From: Turicimonas muris
GTDB lineage: Bacteria; Pseudomonadota; Gammaproteobacteria; Burkholderiales; Burkholderiaceae_F
Direction of reading: 5' to 3'
Assembly: GCF_002221595.1 (NCBI RefSeq)
Contig: NZ_NHMP01000005.1
Coordinates: forward strand, 120,152-184,151
DNA length: 64,000 bases
The translations under genes were made by a program, and so were the position numbers. Each line of letters opens with the position of its first letter. The stretch's first letter is position 1. This document shows positions 7,871-18,105 of the stretch, piece after piece. Below the pieces are notes generated by a model. It saw nothing but the letters and a program-made list of their open reading frames with translations, was not told the DNA's origin and did not search any database.

Positions 7871-8997
7871 CAGTTCATATCCTTGACTACTACGGCATTT
7901 TGATGGAGCAGATCTTTAAGCTGCAGGCTAAGTTCCTTAGCCGCATCGTGCTGAAAGTTACCGCCGACTAACACACGATATAAACCATCTTTACCCACAA
8001 TCTTAGCCGTTGGAAGAGTGTTTTCCTTCAAAACGGATTCAATCTTCTTTTTGAGGTTCTCAGCATTAGGCTGTGATTTAAAAACACCTAACTGAACGGA
8101 ATAACCGCTGGCCTCGGCCTTGTGAACCACCTTTTCTACTTTACCGACTCCGGAAGAGCCGTCGGCCATGACAAACACGCCTTCCTCAATATATTTCACT
8201 TCCGACTTATTGTTTTGGTCCGGTGCCTTCTCCTCAGACACAGAGATAGTTTCAGCTGTAAGGATCGGAGTTGGCTCCTTCTTTTCTTGAATCAGACGAC
8301 TGATTGCTTGGTCTGCCAAGTCGCTTTCAGAGGCTTCGGAAATTGTCTGAACCGTCTCGGCTGCCGTTGCCGTTTTGCTATTGGACTTCAGTATCGGCAC
8401 AATAACCGGAGCAGCTGCAAGAAGAGTCTTACGGACGGCAGAATCATTATCCCATTCGCCCTTAGCGATTTGCTCTCGCGTAATTCTTTCTACTTTCAGT
8501 TTTGCCGTTCCTTTACCGGCATAGCCGAGTTTAGTTGCCGCAGCATAAGACAGATCGATGATTCTGTTATGCAAGAAAGGCCCTCGGTCATTAACGCGAA
8601 CAATAGCGGATCGGCCATTCTCAAGATTCGTCACTTTAGCGTAGCTCGGAAGCTCCATTGTCTTGTGAGCGGCCGTCATTTTGTACATGTCATAGACTTC
8701 TCCCGAAGAAGTCTTCTTGCCGTGGAACTTTTTACCGTACCAAGAGCCGTAGCCAATCTGGACCATCGATTTGTCGCCGGTGACGGGATAGTAACGCTTA
8801 CCCATGACCGTATAAGGCTTGTTAGTAGCTGCAATGGGTTTTTCGACAACCGGCGTGGCATCCCGCATGTCCATTTTCGATAAAGAAAATACTCCGGGAG
8901 GACCGTCATCTTCGAAATACTTACCGCCTTTATTTGAAGAACAAGCCGTAAGAAGTGAAAATGCAGCAAATATCGCTATCCAACCTACGATTCTCAT
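7870..8997 (-). CDS. rlpA: Septal-ring lytic transglycosylase RlpA, lipoprotein
   Basis: A 375-residue protein with a lipoprotein signal (MRIVGWIAIFAAFSLLTACS, lipobox LTAC). A double-psi beta-barrel follows (about residues 80-170: GYGSWYGKKFHGKKTSSGE and VRVNDRGPF). After a low-complexity linker comes a C-terminal SPOR domain (about 290-375: YSVQLGVFKSQPNAENLKKK). RlpA cleaves denuded peptidoglycan glycan strands at septa, and SPOR targets it there. It lies downstream of rodA in the usual mrdA-rodA-rlpA order. Longer linkers are common in Burkholderiales. Confidence 0.93.
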   Translation of the reverse strand: MRIVGWIAIFAAFSLLTACSSNKGGKYFEDDGPPGVFSLSKMDMRDATPVVEKPIAATNKPYTVMGKRYYPVTGDKSMVQIGYGSWYGKKFHGKKTSSGEVYDMYKMTAAHKTMELPSYAKVTNLENGRSAIVRVNDRGPFLHNRIIDLSYAAATKLGYAGKGTAKLKVERITREQIAKGEWDNDSAVRKTLLAAAPVIVPILKSNSKTATAAETVQTISEASESDLADQAISRLIQEKKEPTPILTAETISVSEEKAPDQNNKSEVKYIEEGVFVMADGSSGVGKVEKVVHKAEASGYSVQLGVFKSQPNAENLKKKIESVLKENTLPTAKIVGKDGLYRVLVGGNFQHDAAKELSLQLKDLLHQNAVVVKDMN

Positions 8998-9019
8998 CCT
9001 TCTCTCCTGACAACAAAAA

Positions 9020-10171
9020 CTATTTCTTGCGCGGTCTTCTTCTGCTTCCGGCAGAAATGCGCATCAACAACCCACAGCAAATACCGAGTATAAGGAAGGC
9101 CGTTCCTCCGTAGCTCATAAACGGCAAAGGTACGCCTACCACGGGCAAAATTCCGCTGACCATGCCCATATTCACGAAAGAGTACATCAAAAAGATTGCT
9201 GCGATTGCCCCTGCAATTAAGCGCTCAAATAACGTCTTAGCACGGCAGGCGATATAAAGCGTTCTGAAAATCAAAGCCGAATACAAAATCAGCAGGCCAA
9301 CGTCGCCTAAAAATCCAAACTCTTCCGAGTACACGGCAAATAAAAAGTCACTGGTTCTTTCCGGAATAAAGTCTAGGTGAGCTTGCGTACCATTCATCCA
9401 GCCTTTGCCGACAATCCCTCCCGAGCCAATCGCAATAATGGCTTGAATGGTATGGAAGCCTGCACCGAGAGGATCAGAACTCGGATCCAGCAAAGTCAGC
9501 ACACGCTGTCGCTGGTAGTCGTACATCATGGTCCAGGCAATCGGGATAGAAACCAGAACACCGCAAACTAAAGCCGCCAGAACTTTCCAGCTGAGACCGG
9601 CAAAAAAGATAACCGCAAAACCGGCGCAGAACACCAAGATAGAAGTTCCCAAGTCAGGCTGCTTGAGGATTAACGCCACAGGAAGAGCCAAGAAGAAAGC
9701 AGCAATCACGTAATCCCACCACCGCAAGTATTCGTCTCTCACCTGGAAGTACCAGGCAATAAACAGAGGAACTGCGATTTTCATAATCTCGGAGGGCTGA
9801 ATTCGGCCTACACCGATATCAAGCCAGCGCGTCGCGCCCTTAATGGTGACGCCAAACAGCAAAGTTGCCAGCAGCAGTAAGACTCCGACGATGTAAATAG
9901 GCACGGACATGTTCTTTACCCACTTCATCGGAACTAAGCCAACCACCAGCATCGCCGCCGCGGCAACAGCAATATTTCGAATCTGCCCCTCAATACGCCA
10001 CGGGAAGCTGTAGCCCGCAGAATACAACGCCACAAAGCCCACTGCAGTCAAAAGAGAAACAATCACAAGCAAAGGCCAGTCAATTGCCAGCAAAAACTCC
10101 ATTAAGCCGATAGCGGCTTTTTTATACCAAGGAACGGGAGCGTCTCCGTAGTAATTCTTGTAGAGGTTCAT
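9020..10171 (-). CDS. rodA: Rod-shape peptidoglycan glycosyltransferase RodA
   Basis: A 383-residue SEDS-family polytopic membrane protein that polymerises lipid II for lateral wall growth with PBP2. Family features visible are GATRWLDIGVGRIQPSEIMKI, the KQPDLGTSILVF segment, and PLPFMSYGGTAFL near the C-terminus. The start codon overlaps the mrdA stop by four bases, so the PBP2-RodA partners are coupled. An N-terminal extension of about 25 residues precedes the first transmembrane helix. Confidence 0.95.
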   Translation of the reverse strand: MNLYKNYYGDAPVPWYKKAAIGLMEFLLAIDWPLLVIVSLLTAVGFVALYSAGYSFPWRIEGQIRNIAVAAAAMLVVGLVPMKWVKNMSVPIYIVGVLLLLATLLFGVTIKGATRWLDIGVGRIQPSEIMKIAVPLFIAWYFQVRDEYLRWWDYVIAAFFLALPVALILKQPDLGTSILVFCAGFAVIFFAGLSWKVLAALVCGVLVSIPIAWTMMYDYQRQRVLTLLDPSSDPLGAGFHTIQAIIAIGSGGIVGKGWMNGTQAHLDFIPERTSDFLFAVYSEEFGFLGDVGLLILYSALIFRTLYIACRAKTLFERLIAGAIAAIFLMYSFVNMGMVSGILPVVGVPLPFMSYGGTAFLILGICCGLLMRISAGSRRRPRKK

Positions 10172-12150
10172 CGTTGAGCTCCTTTTGTTTCCGGGGTTGT
10201 TTTAGTAGGAGTTTTACGAACAGCCTGCACTTTCTTTGTTTTTTGCTCCTTGTCCTTGTCTTCCTTCTTTGTCTCTTCTTTGTGCTGTCCAGCTTCTTCT
10301 TTGGCCTTCAAACGCTCTACTAAGTAGTAATCCAAAATCTTTCTAGCTGCGGGAGCTGCCGCTTGCGCACCGAAGCCTCCGTTTTCTACTAAGATGGCTA
10401 AAGCGATTGCCGGTTTATCGTAGGGAGCGAAAGCAATGAAAAGGGAATGATCGCGGTGTCTTTCACGAATCTTGTTCTTGTCGTATTTTTCACCTTGTTT
10501 AATCCCTAAAACCTGAGCAGTACCAGTTTTCCCGGCTACCTCGTAGGGAGCCCCGGCAAAGGTCGAGCGGCCTGTACCCTTCTTCGTTACTTCATGCATA
10601 GCACTTTTAACTAACTTCAGGTATTCGGGCTTAAACGGGATTTTTCCTACCGGCTCTCTGGCTACGTATTCTTCTTCTCCGGTTGTAGGATTTTCAATTT
10701 TCTTAACCAAGTGAGGCTTCATGACCACACCGTCATTGGCCAAAGTGGCAACGGCATGCGCCAGCTGAAGCATCGTAAAGGCGTTATAGCCCTGTCCGAT
10801 ACCAACGGAAATTGTGTCTCCGGTGAGCCACTTGCGCTTAAATCTCTTTTCCTTCCATTCTCTAGACGGGAGAATGCCTCTTGCCTCACCTTTCAAGTCA
10901 ATGCCCGTAATCTGACCGAAACCAAAAGGAGCCAGAGAATCATGGATCTTATCGATGCCCATATCCTGAGCCAAAGAGTAGTAATAGACGTCACTTGAGA
11001 CCACAATCGATCTCTTCATATCCACAGGACCGTAACCTCTTCCATGGGTAGAATCCCGGAAAGTATGGTTGCCGAGCTGGAAAGTACCACGGTCTTGAAT
11101 AACCCGGCTTGGATCTCTAACACCCAACTGTGCGGCAGAAAGTGCCAAAAAAGGCTTAATGGTGGAGCCAATTGGATAAGCGCCTCTCAATGCTCGATTA
11201 AGTAAAGGTTTATCCTCATCGTTATTGAGTTCGTCCCAAGTCTCTTGATCAATACCATCGACGAATAGGTTCGGGTCAAAGCTAGGATTGGAGACGAAAG
11301 CAAGCACGTCACCAGTAGCAGGTTCAATCGCCACGATGGCACCTCTTCTGCCGTCTAAAACCTTAGTAATTTCTCTCTGTAAACCCATATCGAGGGACAG
11401 AATTAAGTTAGAACCGGAAGTGGCAGGACTCTTAGACAAAGATCGAATCGGACGGCCGGAAGCACGGACTTCCAGTTCTTCAATGCCGGGCTTGCCGTGC
11501 AGGACATCTTCATAGCTTTGTTCGAGACCGAGCTTGCCGATATTAAGAGTTCCGGAGTACTCAGCTTCTTTGCCGCTCTTTTCTAAAGCAGCCTGATCAC
11601 GCTGAGAGATACGCCCGATGTATCCAACAACGTGTGCTGCATCTTTTCCTTGCGGATAGTAGCGATGCATGCGTGAGCGAACCTCAACTCCCGGAAATTT
11701 CCATGCCTGTGCAATAAACCTCGCAACGTCTTCATCGGTTAAATTACTCTTTAAAGGCACAGGACTCAAACGAGGCAATTCGTCCTTTAATCGATAAAAT
11801 CGCTTCTTGTCGTACTTGGTGATTGGAATAATTTTTTCCAGGGATTCGATTGTCTTGGCAAGTCCCACCACTTTCCCGGGAGTAATTTCCAAGGTATAGA
11901 TTGGCTCGTTTGCTGCCAACAGCTCTCCGTTCTTATCCATAATAATACCGCGGCGCGGAGGATGAGCTGTCTCTGTTTTTCGATTGGCTTCTGCTTTGAT
12001 GATGAAATTGTCGTACTCAATAATCTGCAAATAAAAGAATCGGCTGGCCAAGAGCAAAAAGAGAATGAGCGTAACAAAACAAAAGAATACCGTTCTCTTC
12101 CGAAAAGTAGAGATTTGTTTTAGTTCTTCGGGCGTTAAGCGAGTCGCCAT
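10168..12150 (-). CDS. mrdA: Penicillin-binding protein 2 (peptidoglycan transpeptidase)
   Basis: A 660-residue class B PBP. It has a single N-terminal membrane anchor (about residues 20-42), a dimerisation/pedestal domain with PPRRGIIMDKNGELLA (64-79), then the transpeptidase domain. The catalytic GSTIKP motif contains Ser329 and Lys332. SSD (in IVVSSDVYYYS) and KTGT (in VAGKTGTAQV) follow in order. The C-terminus is a Lys/Glu/Thr-rich tail of about 50 residues, which is longer than in E. coli. It cross-links the wall made by RodA and is coupled to it by a 4-bp overlap. Confidence 0.95.
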   Translation of the reverse strand: MATRLTPEELKQISTFRKRTVFFCFVTLILFLLLASRFFYLQIIEYDNFIIKAEANRKTETAHPPRRGIIMDKNGELLAANEPIYTLEITPGKVVGLAKTIESLEKIIPITKYDKKRFYRLKDELPRLSPVPLKSNLTDEDVARFIAQAWKFPGVEVRSRMHRYYPQGKDAAHVVGYIGRISQRDQAALEKSGKEAEYSGTLNIGKLGLEQSYEDVLHGKPGIEELEVRASGRPIRSLSKSPATSGSNLILSLDMGLQREITKVLDGRRGAIVAIEPATGDVLAFVSNPSFDPNLFVDGIDQETWDELNNDEDKPLLNRALRGAYPIGSTIKPFLALSAAQLGVRDPSRVIQDRGTFQLGNHTFRDSTHGRGYGPVDMKRSIVVSSDVYYYSLAQDMGIDKIHDSLAPFGFGQITGIDLKGEARGILPSREWKEKRFKRKWLTGDTISVGIGQGYNAFTMLQLAHAVATLANDGVVMKPHLVKKIENPTTGEEEYVAREPVGKIPFKPEYLKLVKSAMHEVTKKGTGRSTFAGAPYEVAGKTGTAQVLGIKQGEKYDKNKIRERHRDHSLFIAFAPYDKPAIALAILVENGGFGAQAAAPAARKILDYYLVERLKAKEEAGQHKEETKKEDKDKEQKTKKVQAVRKTPTKTTPETKGAQR

Positions 12151-12161
12151 TACGTTCTACC

Positions 12162-12692
12162 TTACGATTTGAGAGAGATAAAACGACGAGTCAGAATAAA
12201 ACACCAAGCTGGCCAGAGCACTACACCCATTAAAGCGCGTGTAAACCATCCCCAGTCAATCTGAAGAGAACCAAAGCAGAAACTTTCGATTACCAACAAA
12301 ATCGGAAGAATCATAAATACGGGCAGAATATTAATTGCCTGACCCACAGGCTGCAGCCATTGGAGACGCTGACTCATAGCTTCCGCACAAAATACAACCA
12401 AGCAAAACGCTAAAGAATTTTGTCCGAAAACTGCAGCCGAATCCGTATCTACCAGCAGACCTAAAAGAAATGCCAGCCAGTAGTAGATCTTCTGAGGCTG
12501 ATAAATACCCCAAAAAACCAATGTCATCACCAGCAGGTTGGGAAAGAATGGCCACTCCGTAAGAGGAAGCAGACCAATACCCCAGCTGATTGCTATAGAA
12601 CCGTAAATCCAATAGTTGCTGGAAAAAGCCGGATCAAAAAAAGTTCGATCGGGCCTGCGCCGTGTTTCATAGCCTTTGGAGAACTCACTCAC
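12162..12692 (-). CDS. mreD: Rod-shape-determining protein MreD
   Basis: A small polytopic inner-membrane protein of about 176 residues with five or six hydrophobic segments, the expected partner of MreC and RodA in the elongasome. A longer frame extends to 12773 inside mreC. However, GTG 12692 has a strong AAGGAGG seven bases upstream and overlaps the mreC stop by a few bases, so it is the better start. Position between mreC and mrdA and the membrane profile support the call; MreD has little sequence signature. Confidence 0.88.
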   Translation of the reverse strand: MSEFSKGYETRRRPDRTFFDPAFSSNYWIYGSIAISWGIGLLPLTEWPFFPNLLVMTLVFWGIYQPQKIYYWLAFLLGLLVDTDSAAVFGQNSLAFCLVVFCAEAMSQRLQWLQPVGQAINILPVFMILPILLVIESFCFGSLQIDWGWFTRALMGVVLWPAWCFILTRRFISLKS

Positions 12693-13602
12693 GAGGGGCC
12701 CTCCTTCTTGTTTGACCGTCTCCGCTCTCCTCCTCTGCGTCCATGCTAGGAAGAGGCTTAACGTTTGGGTCAACCATTAAAACCAAAACAGCATCCTGTT
12801 TGCCGATGCTCTTCGGAGCTTCAACCGTAACTTCAACGTAAGCTCCGGTTTCACCGGGAACTGCAGAGATAACGGTACCGACGGGAATACCTTTCGGATA
12901 AATTCCGTCAAGGCCTGATGTAACCACTTTTTCACCGACTTTGATTTTATCCGTATAAGGCAGATCGCGGGTCTGAAGCCTTGTATCGTCACCGGTTCCG
13001 TGAACGATGCCGCGAACACCGGAATCAACAAAAAGAACCGGGACTTCTTGGTTTTTATCTTGAATAAGCTGGATTTGGCTGGCTCGAGGAGCAACATGCA
13101 TCAGCTGACCTGCCAAACCTTGATCAGAAACAACCGGCATACCGACTTCCAATCCGTCATTAGAGCCCCCGTCAATCTGGAATCTTTGTGTGAAACCGTC
13201 AGACAAAACTCTTCTAACGGAAAACATTTCTGAGCGAACCGGCAACGTCTTCTTCTGAACCAGCATCTGCTTAAGAATTCGGTTTTCTTCGTCTAAGGTT
13301 GTCAGACGAGAGATAAGAACTTTATTTCTAGCCAATTCTTCCTGAAGTCTCTCGTTTTCTTTAATCATGGAAGATTTGGAGCGCAGACGGTCAGTAGCTT
13401 CTTCAGCTAATCTTACCGGGGCGTTGAGAGTGTTGTAGGCAGCATTTGAAACGACAGCTAAGCCGCTTCTGACCGGTTCCATCATCCGCATCTGATGGTC
13501 AACGACCATCAGAAGGACGGAAATTACTGCAAAGAACGCAAAACTGGTTACAGAAGAAGGTTTCGGTCCGAAGAACTTCTTACCAGGGGTGGGTGCTGCC
13601 AT
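12685..13602 (-). CDS. mreC: Rod-shape-determining protein MreC
   Basis: A 305-residue bitopic membrane protein. A cytoplasmic N-terminus with GKKFF is followed by one transmembrane helix (about 17-37), a periplasmic coiled coil (about 65-105) and the beta-domain pair with DGSNDGLEVGMPVVS-like and VTSGLDGIYPKGIPVG motifs. The C-terminal tail is basic. MreC links MreB to PBP2/RodA. It lies 15 bp after mreB and overlaps mreD. Confidence 0.95.
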   Translation of the reverse strand: MAAPTPGKKFFGPKPSSVTSFAFFAVISVLLMVVDHQMRMMEPVRSGLAVVSNAAYNTLNAPVRLAEEATDRLRSKSSMIKENERLQEELARNKVLISRLTTLDEENRILKQMLVQKKTLPVRSEMFSVRRVLSDGFTQRFQIDGGSNDGLEVGMPVVSDQGLAGQLMHVAPRASQIQLIQDKNQEVPVLFVDSGVRGIVHGTGDDTRLQTRDLPYTDKIKVGEKVVTSGLDGIYPKGIPVGTVISAVPGETGAYVEVTVEAPKSIGKQDAVLVLMVDPNVKPLPSMDAEEESGDGQTRRRAPRE

Positions 13603-13617
13603 TAGTTTGTATTACCG

Positions 13618-14679
<1,062 letters not shown>

Positions 14680-14831
14680 TTAGAGGCGGCACTCTGCGCA
14701 CATAAATAATAAATAAACCAAAATGATAGACTAAAAAAGGTTATTCTTGTTCGATTGTGTGACCGTTCTTTACGTGCTGAAACAACAGGCGTAAAAAGAA
14801 CAAAAAATTTTTAATTTGATTAGGTGCAAAT

Positions 14832-15119
14832 ATGTCCTTGACTTTAAGCGATGTCCGCAGAATCGCTGATCTGGCTCGTATCGACCTCTCCGATGAAAAA
14901 GCCCCGGAATTGATGAGCCAGCTAAATGACATTCTTGGAATGGTTGAACAAATTCAATCTATTAATACCGAAGGGATCGAGCCTATGCCTCACCCGTTCG
15001 GCGGAGCTCAGCGCCTTCGTCCAGATGACGTAACCGAACATAATCGTCGGGAAGAAAATATGAAAAATGCCCCCGATGAAATGGACGGTCTTTTCCTAGT
15101 ACCTAAAGTAATTGAGTAA
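14832..15119 (+). CDS. gatC: Asp-tRNA(Asn)/Glu-tRNA(Gln) amidotransferase subunit C
   Basis: A 95-residue GatC with the usual [20 protein letters not shown] start, [11 protein letters not shown] helix and PLPHPFG-like segment ([18 protein letters not shown]). It stabilises the GatAB complex that converts misacylated Glu-tRNA(Gln) or Asp-tRNA(Asn). It is the first gene of gatCAB, divergent from mreB. Confidence 0.95.
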   Translation: MSLTLSDVRRIADLARIDLSDEKAPELMSQLNDILGMVEQIQSINTEGIEPMPHPFGGAQRLRPDDVTEHNRREENMKNAPDEMDGLFLVPKVIE

Positions 15120-15129
15120 AGGAATAGTA

Positions 15130-16587
15130 ATGACGGATTTAACACAAGCGACGGTCGCAGAACTCAGCTCCCTGCTTTCTGCTAAAAAAGTTTCTTCAGA
15201 AGAAGTCACCAAAGCATACCTTCAAAAAATCGAAGCTACAAAAGAACTTAATGCTTATCTTGACGTCCGCCCTGAAGTCAGTCTTGCCCAAGCTAGAGAA
15301 GCTGATAAGAAAATCGCCGCAGGCGAAGCCGGTCCTTTAGCCGGCGTCCCTATTGCCCACAAAGATATTTTCGTAACCAAAGAATGGGCAAGCACAGCTG
15401 CCAGCAAGATGCTTGAGGGCTACATGAGTCCCTTCGATGCCACAGTAGTTGAAAAGCTCAAAGAAATCAACATGGTTTGTTTAGGCAAGACCAACTGCGA
15501 TGAGTTTGCCATGGGTTCTACCACAGCAAACAGCGCTTTTGGCAAAACCTACAATCCTTGGGACAAAAATGCGGTTCCGGGCGGTTCCTCCGGCGGAGCG
15601 TCATCCTGCGTGGCAGCCCGCATTGCTCCGGTCGCTACAGGTACCGACACCGGCGGCTCCATCCGCCAGCCGTCTGCTTTCTGCGGCGTCACCGGCATTA
15701 AACCTACTTACGGACGTCCGAGCCGCTGGGGCATGATTGCATTCGCCTCCAGCCTTGATACAGCCGGCATCATCGCCCAGACCGCAGAAGACTGTGCACT
15801 GGTTTTGTCACACATCATCGGCTTTGACAAGCGAGATTCCACCAGCATTGAACTTCCTCCGGAAGATTTGACAGTTTCTTTAAATGACGGCGTCAAAGGA
15901 TTAAGAATCGGCGTACCCAGAAAGTGGCTAGACAAGGTTGCTCCAGGCCTTAAAGCAGCTCTTAACGATGCCTTGTGCCAATATCAAGAACTCGGTGCAG
16001 TGCTCGTTGACATTGATCTGCCGACAGCTGACTTGGGCGTTCCCGTCTACTACATCATCGCTCCTGCCGAAGCCAGCTCCAACCTCAGCCGTTTTGACGG
16101 CGTCCGCTACGGACACAGAGCTCAGAAGTACGATGATCTTCTCGATATGATCAAACGCAGCCGCGACGAAGGATTCGGTTCGGAGCCCAAGCGCCGTATT
16201 CTTATCGGAACCTACGTTCTTTCTCACGGCTATTACGATGCTTACTACATCAAAGCTCAACAGGTACGCCGCTTGATTGCTCAAGAATTCGACAACACCT
16301 TTAAAAACAGCTGCGACGTCATCTTCTGTCCGGTCTCTACAGATGCCGCATTCAGTTTTGATGACAAAAGCGATCCGCTTTCTCTGTACTTGAGCGACCT
16401 CTTTACAGTTCCGGGATCTCTCGCCGGTCTGCCGTCCATGAGCGTTCCCTGCGGGATCAGCCCTAATAACCGTCCTTACGGTTTCCAATTAATCGGTGCA
16501 AAATGCCGGGAAGCCCAGCTGCTTGGCGTTGCTCACGCTTACCAACAAGTTACTGACTGGCATAAGAAAATTCCCGCAGGATACTAG
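15130..16587 (+). CDS. gatA: Asp-tRNA(Asn)/Glu-tRNA(Gln) amidotransferase subunit A
   Basis: A 485-residue amidase-signature protein. The catalytic Lys lies in VPIAHKDIF, and the Ser-cis-Ser segment is in [19 protein letters not shown] followed by [16 protein letters not shown]. It releases ammonia from glutamine for transamidation. A frame extending to 15112 overlaps gatC, but ATG 15130 follows AAAGGA at good spacing and fits the family N-terminus. It lies 10 bp after gatC. Confidence 0.96.
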   Translation: MTDLTQATVAELSSLLSAKKVSSEEVTKAYLQKIEATKELNAYLDVRPEVSLAQAREADKKIAAGEAGPLAGVPIAHKDIFVTKEWASTAASKMLEGYMSPFDATVVEKLKEINMVCLGKTNCDEFAMGSTTANSAFGKTYNPWDKNAVPGGSSGGASSCVAARIAPVATGTDTGGSIRQPSAFCGVTGIKPTYGRPSRWGMIAFASSLDTAGIIAQTAEDCALVLSHIIGFDKRDSTSIELPPEDLTVSLNDGVKGLRIGVPRKWLDKVAPGLKAALNDALCQYQELGAVLVDIDLPTADLGVPVYYIIAPAEASSNLSRFDGVRYGHRAQKYDDLLDMIKRSRDEGFGSEPKRRILIGTYVLSHGYYDAYYIKAQQVRRLIAQEFDNTFKNSCDVIFCPVSTDAAFSFDDKSDPLSLYLSDLFTVPGSLAGLPSMSVPCGISPNNRPYGFQLIGAKCREAQLLGVAHAYQQVTDWHKKIPAGY

Positions 16588-16601
16588 GAAAGGAAAAAGA
16601 A

Positions 16602-18050
16602 ATGGAATGGGAAGTTGTTATCGGACTTGAGACACACGTCCAGTTATCTACAAAAAGCAAGATTTTCTCAGGTGCTTCTGCGGCCTTCGGTGCTGAACCG
16701 AATACTCACGCCTGTCCGGTGGATTTAGCTCTTCCAGGTTGCCTGCCGGTTTTAAACGAAGGTGCCGTTGAAAGAGCTATCAAATTCGGTCTTGCTATCG
16801 GCGCAAAAGTTGCCAATAAGAGCGTTTTCGCCCGTAAGAATTACTTTTATCCTGACCTGCCAAAAGGCTATCAGATCAGCCAATTTGAACACCCGGTGGT
16901 CATCGGCGGCAGCCTGACTTTCCCAGTTGAGAATGCGGACGGGACTTCTTATACCAAGACAGTGAACCTCACGCGTGCCCACTTGGAAGAAGATGCAGGC
17001 AAGAGCGTACACGGTGTCGTCCACGGCAAAACCGGCATTGACCTTAACCGTGCGGGCACACCGCTTCTGGAAATCGTTACCGAACCGGAAATGAGAAGTG
17101 CTGCTGAAGCCGTAGGATATGCTAAAGCTCTTCACGACTTAGTCGTTTGGATTGGAATAAGCGACGGCGATATGCAGAAAGGAAATTTCCGCTGCGATGC
17201 TAACGTTTCTATTCGCCCGAAAGGTCAGAAAGAGTTCGGTACCCGCACAGAAATTAAAAACCTTAATAGCTTTAAGTTCCTTCAGGCAGCTATCGAATAT
17301 GAAGTCAGAAGACAAATCGAAGTGATTACTGAAGGCGGTAAAGTTGTTCAGGCTACGCGCCTCTACGATCCGGACAGAGATGAAACCCGAGAAATGAGAA
17401 GTAAAGAAGATTCTATGGATTACCGCTATTTCCCGGATCCTGATCTTCTTCCGCTGATTATCTCCGACGAATGGATCGAAGAAACTAAGAAAGGCATGCC
17501 GGAATTGCCGCACGCTATGCGTGAAAGACTTCAGAAAGAAATGGATCTTTCCGAAGCGGATACTCAGCAGCTGACTTCTTCCAGAGAACTCGCAGTTTAT
17601 TTTGAAACGACAGCAAATGCCGTTAAAGATAAGAAAGCTGCAGTTAACTGGATTAGAGGGGAAGTTCTTTCTCAGCTCAACGCTACTGAAACAGACATTT
17701 CTGAATGCCCCGTTTCTGCGCTTCAATTAGCCGCCATTATCAACAAGATGACTGACGGCACCATCAACCAGAAAGGCGCCCGTACGATCTTTACCGCTAT
17801 CTGGGAAAAGAAAGGCGATGATATTGATGCGCTAATTGAAAGTCTCGGCCTCAAGCAGATTTCCGACACTAGCGCTATTGAAGCGATTGTTGACAACGTC
17901 TTAGCCGCTAATGAGAAAATGGTTCAAGAATACCGTTCAGGCAAAGAAAAAGCCTTCAACGCCCTTGTTGGCCAAACCATGAGAGCAACCAAAGGCAAAG
18001 CCAACCCTGCACAGGTTAATGCCATTCTGAAGAAGAAACTGCAGGCTTAA
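16602..18050 (+). CDS. gatB: Asp-tRNA(Asn)/Glu-tRNA(Gln) amidotransferase subunit B
   Basis: A 482-residue GatB. It begins [17 protein letters not shown] with the classic GLETHVQL motif, then [34 protein letters not shown] and the C-terminal YqeY-like tail (NAILKKKL). It carries the kinase/transamidation active site that binds tRNA and activates the side chain. AAAGGA precedes the ATG, 14 bp after gatA. Confidence 0.97.
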   Translation: MEWEVVIGLETHVQLSTKSKIFSGASAAFGAEPNTHACPVDLALPGCLPVLNEGAVERAIKFGLAIGAKVANKSVFARKNYFYPDLPKGYQISQFEHPVVIGGSLTFPVENADGTSYTKTVNLTRAHLEEDAGKSVHGVVHGKTGIDLNRAGTPLLEIVTEPEMRSAAEAVGYAKALHDLVVWIGISDGDMQKGNFRCDANVSIRPKGQKEFGTRTEIKNLNSFKFLQAAIEYEVRRQIEVITEGGKVVQATRLYDPDRDETREMRSKEDSMDYRYFPDPDLLPLIISDEWIEETKKGMPELPHAMRERLQKEMDLSEADTQQLTSSRELAVYFETTANAVKDKKAAVNWIRGEVLSQLNATETDISECPVSALQLAAIINKMTDGTINQKGARTIFTAIWEKKGDDIDALIESLGLKQISDTSAIEAIVDNVLAANEKMVQEYRSGKEKAFNALVGQTMRATKGKANPAQVNAILKKKLQA

Positions 18051-18067
18051 TTTCCAGACTCTTATTT

Positions 18068-18093
18068 CAACAGCTTCCATATGGAAGCTGTTG
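18068..18093. terminator. Bidirectional terminator palindrome between gatB and the first autotransporter
   Basis: A perfect 26-base palindrome centred on CATATG lies between the convergent ends of gatB (18050) and the autotransporter (18106). The flanking T-runs are poor, so efficiency is uncertain, but position and symmetry suit a shared terminator. Confidence 0.65.
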
Positions 18094-18105
18094 TTGTAAA
18101 GAAAA

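Noticed and set aside
8122..8883. Long open frame on the strand opposite rlpA
   Set aside because: It is antisense to a clear RlpA with signal peptide and SPOR domain, lacks a ribosome-binding site, and has a Cys/His/Phe-rich composition typical of an antisense shadow.
15928..16488. 186-codon open frame opposite gatA
   Set aside because: Antisense to conserved GatA; no motif or ribosome-binding site.
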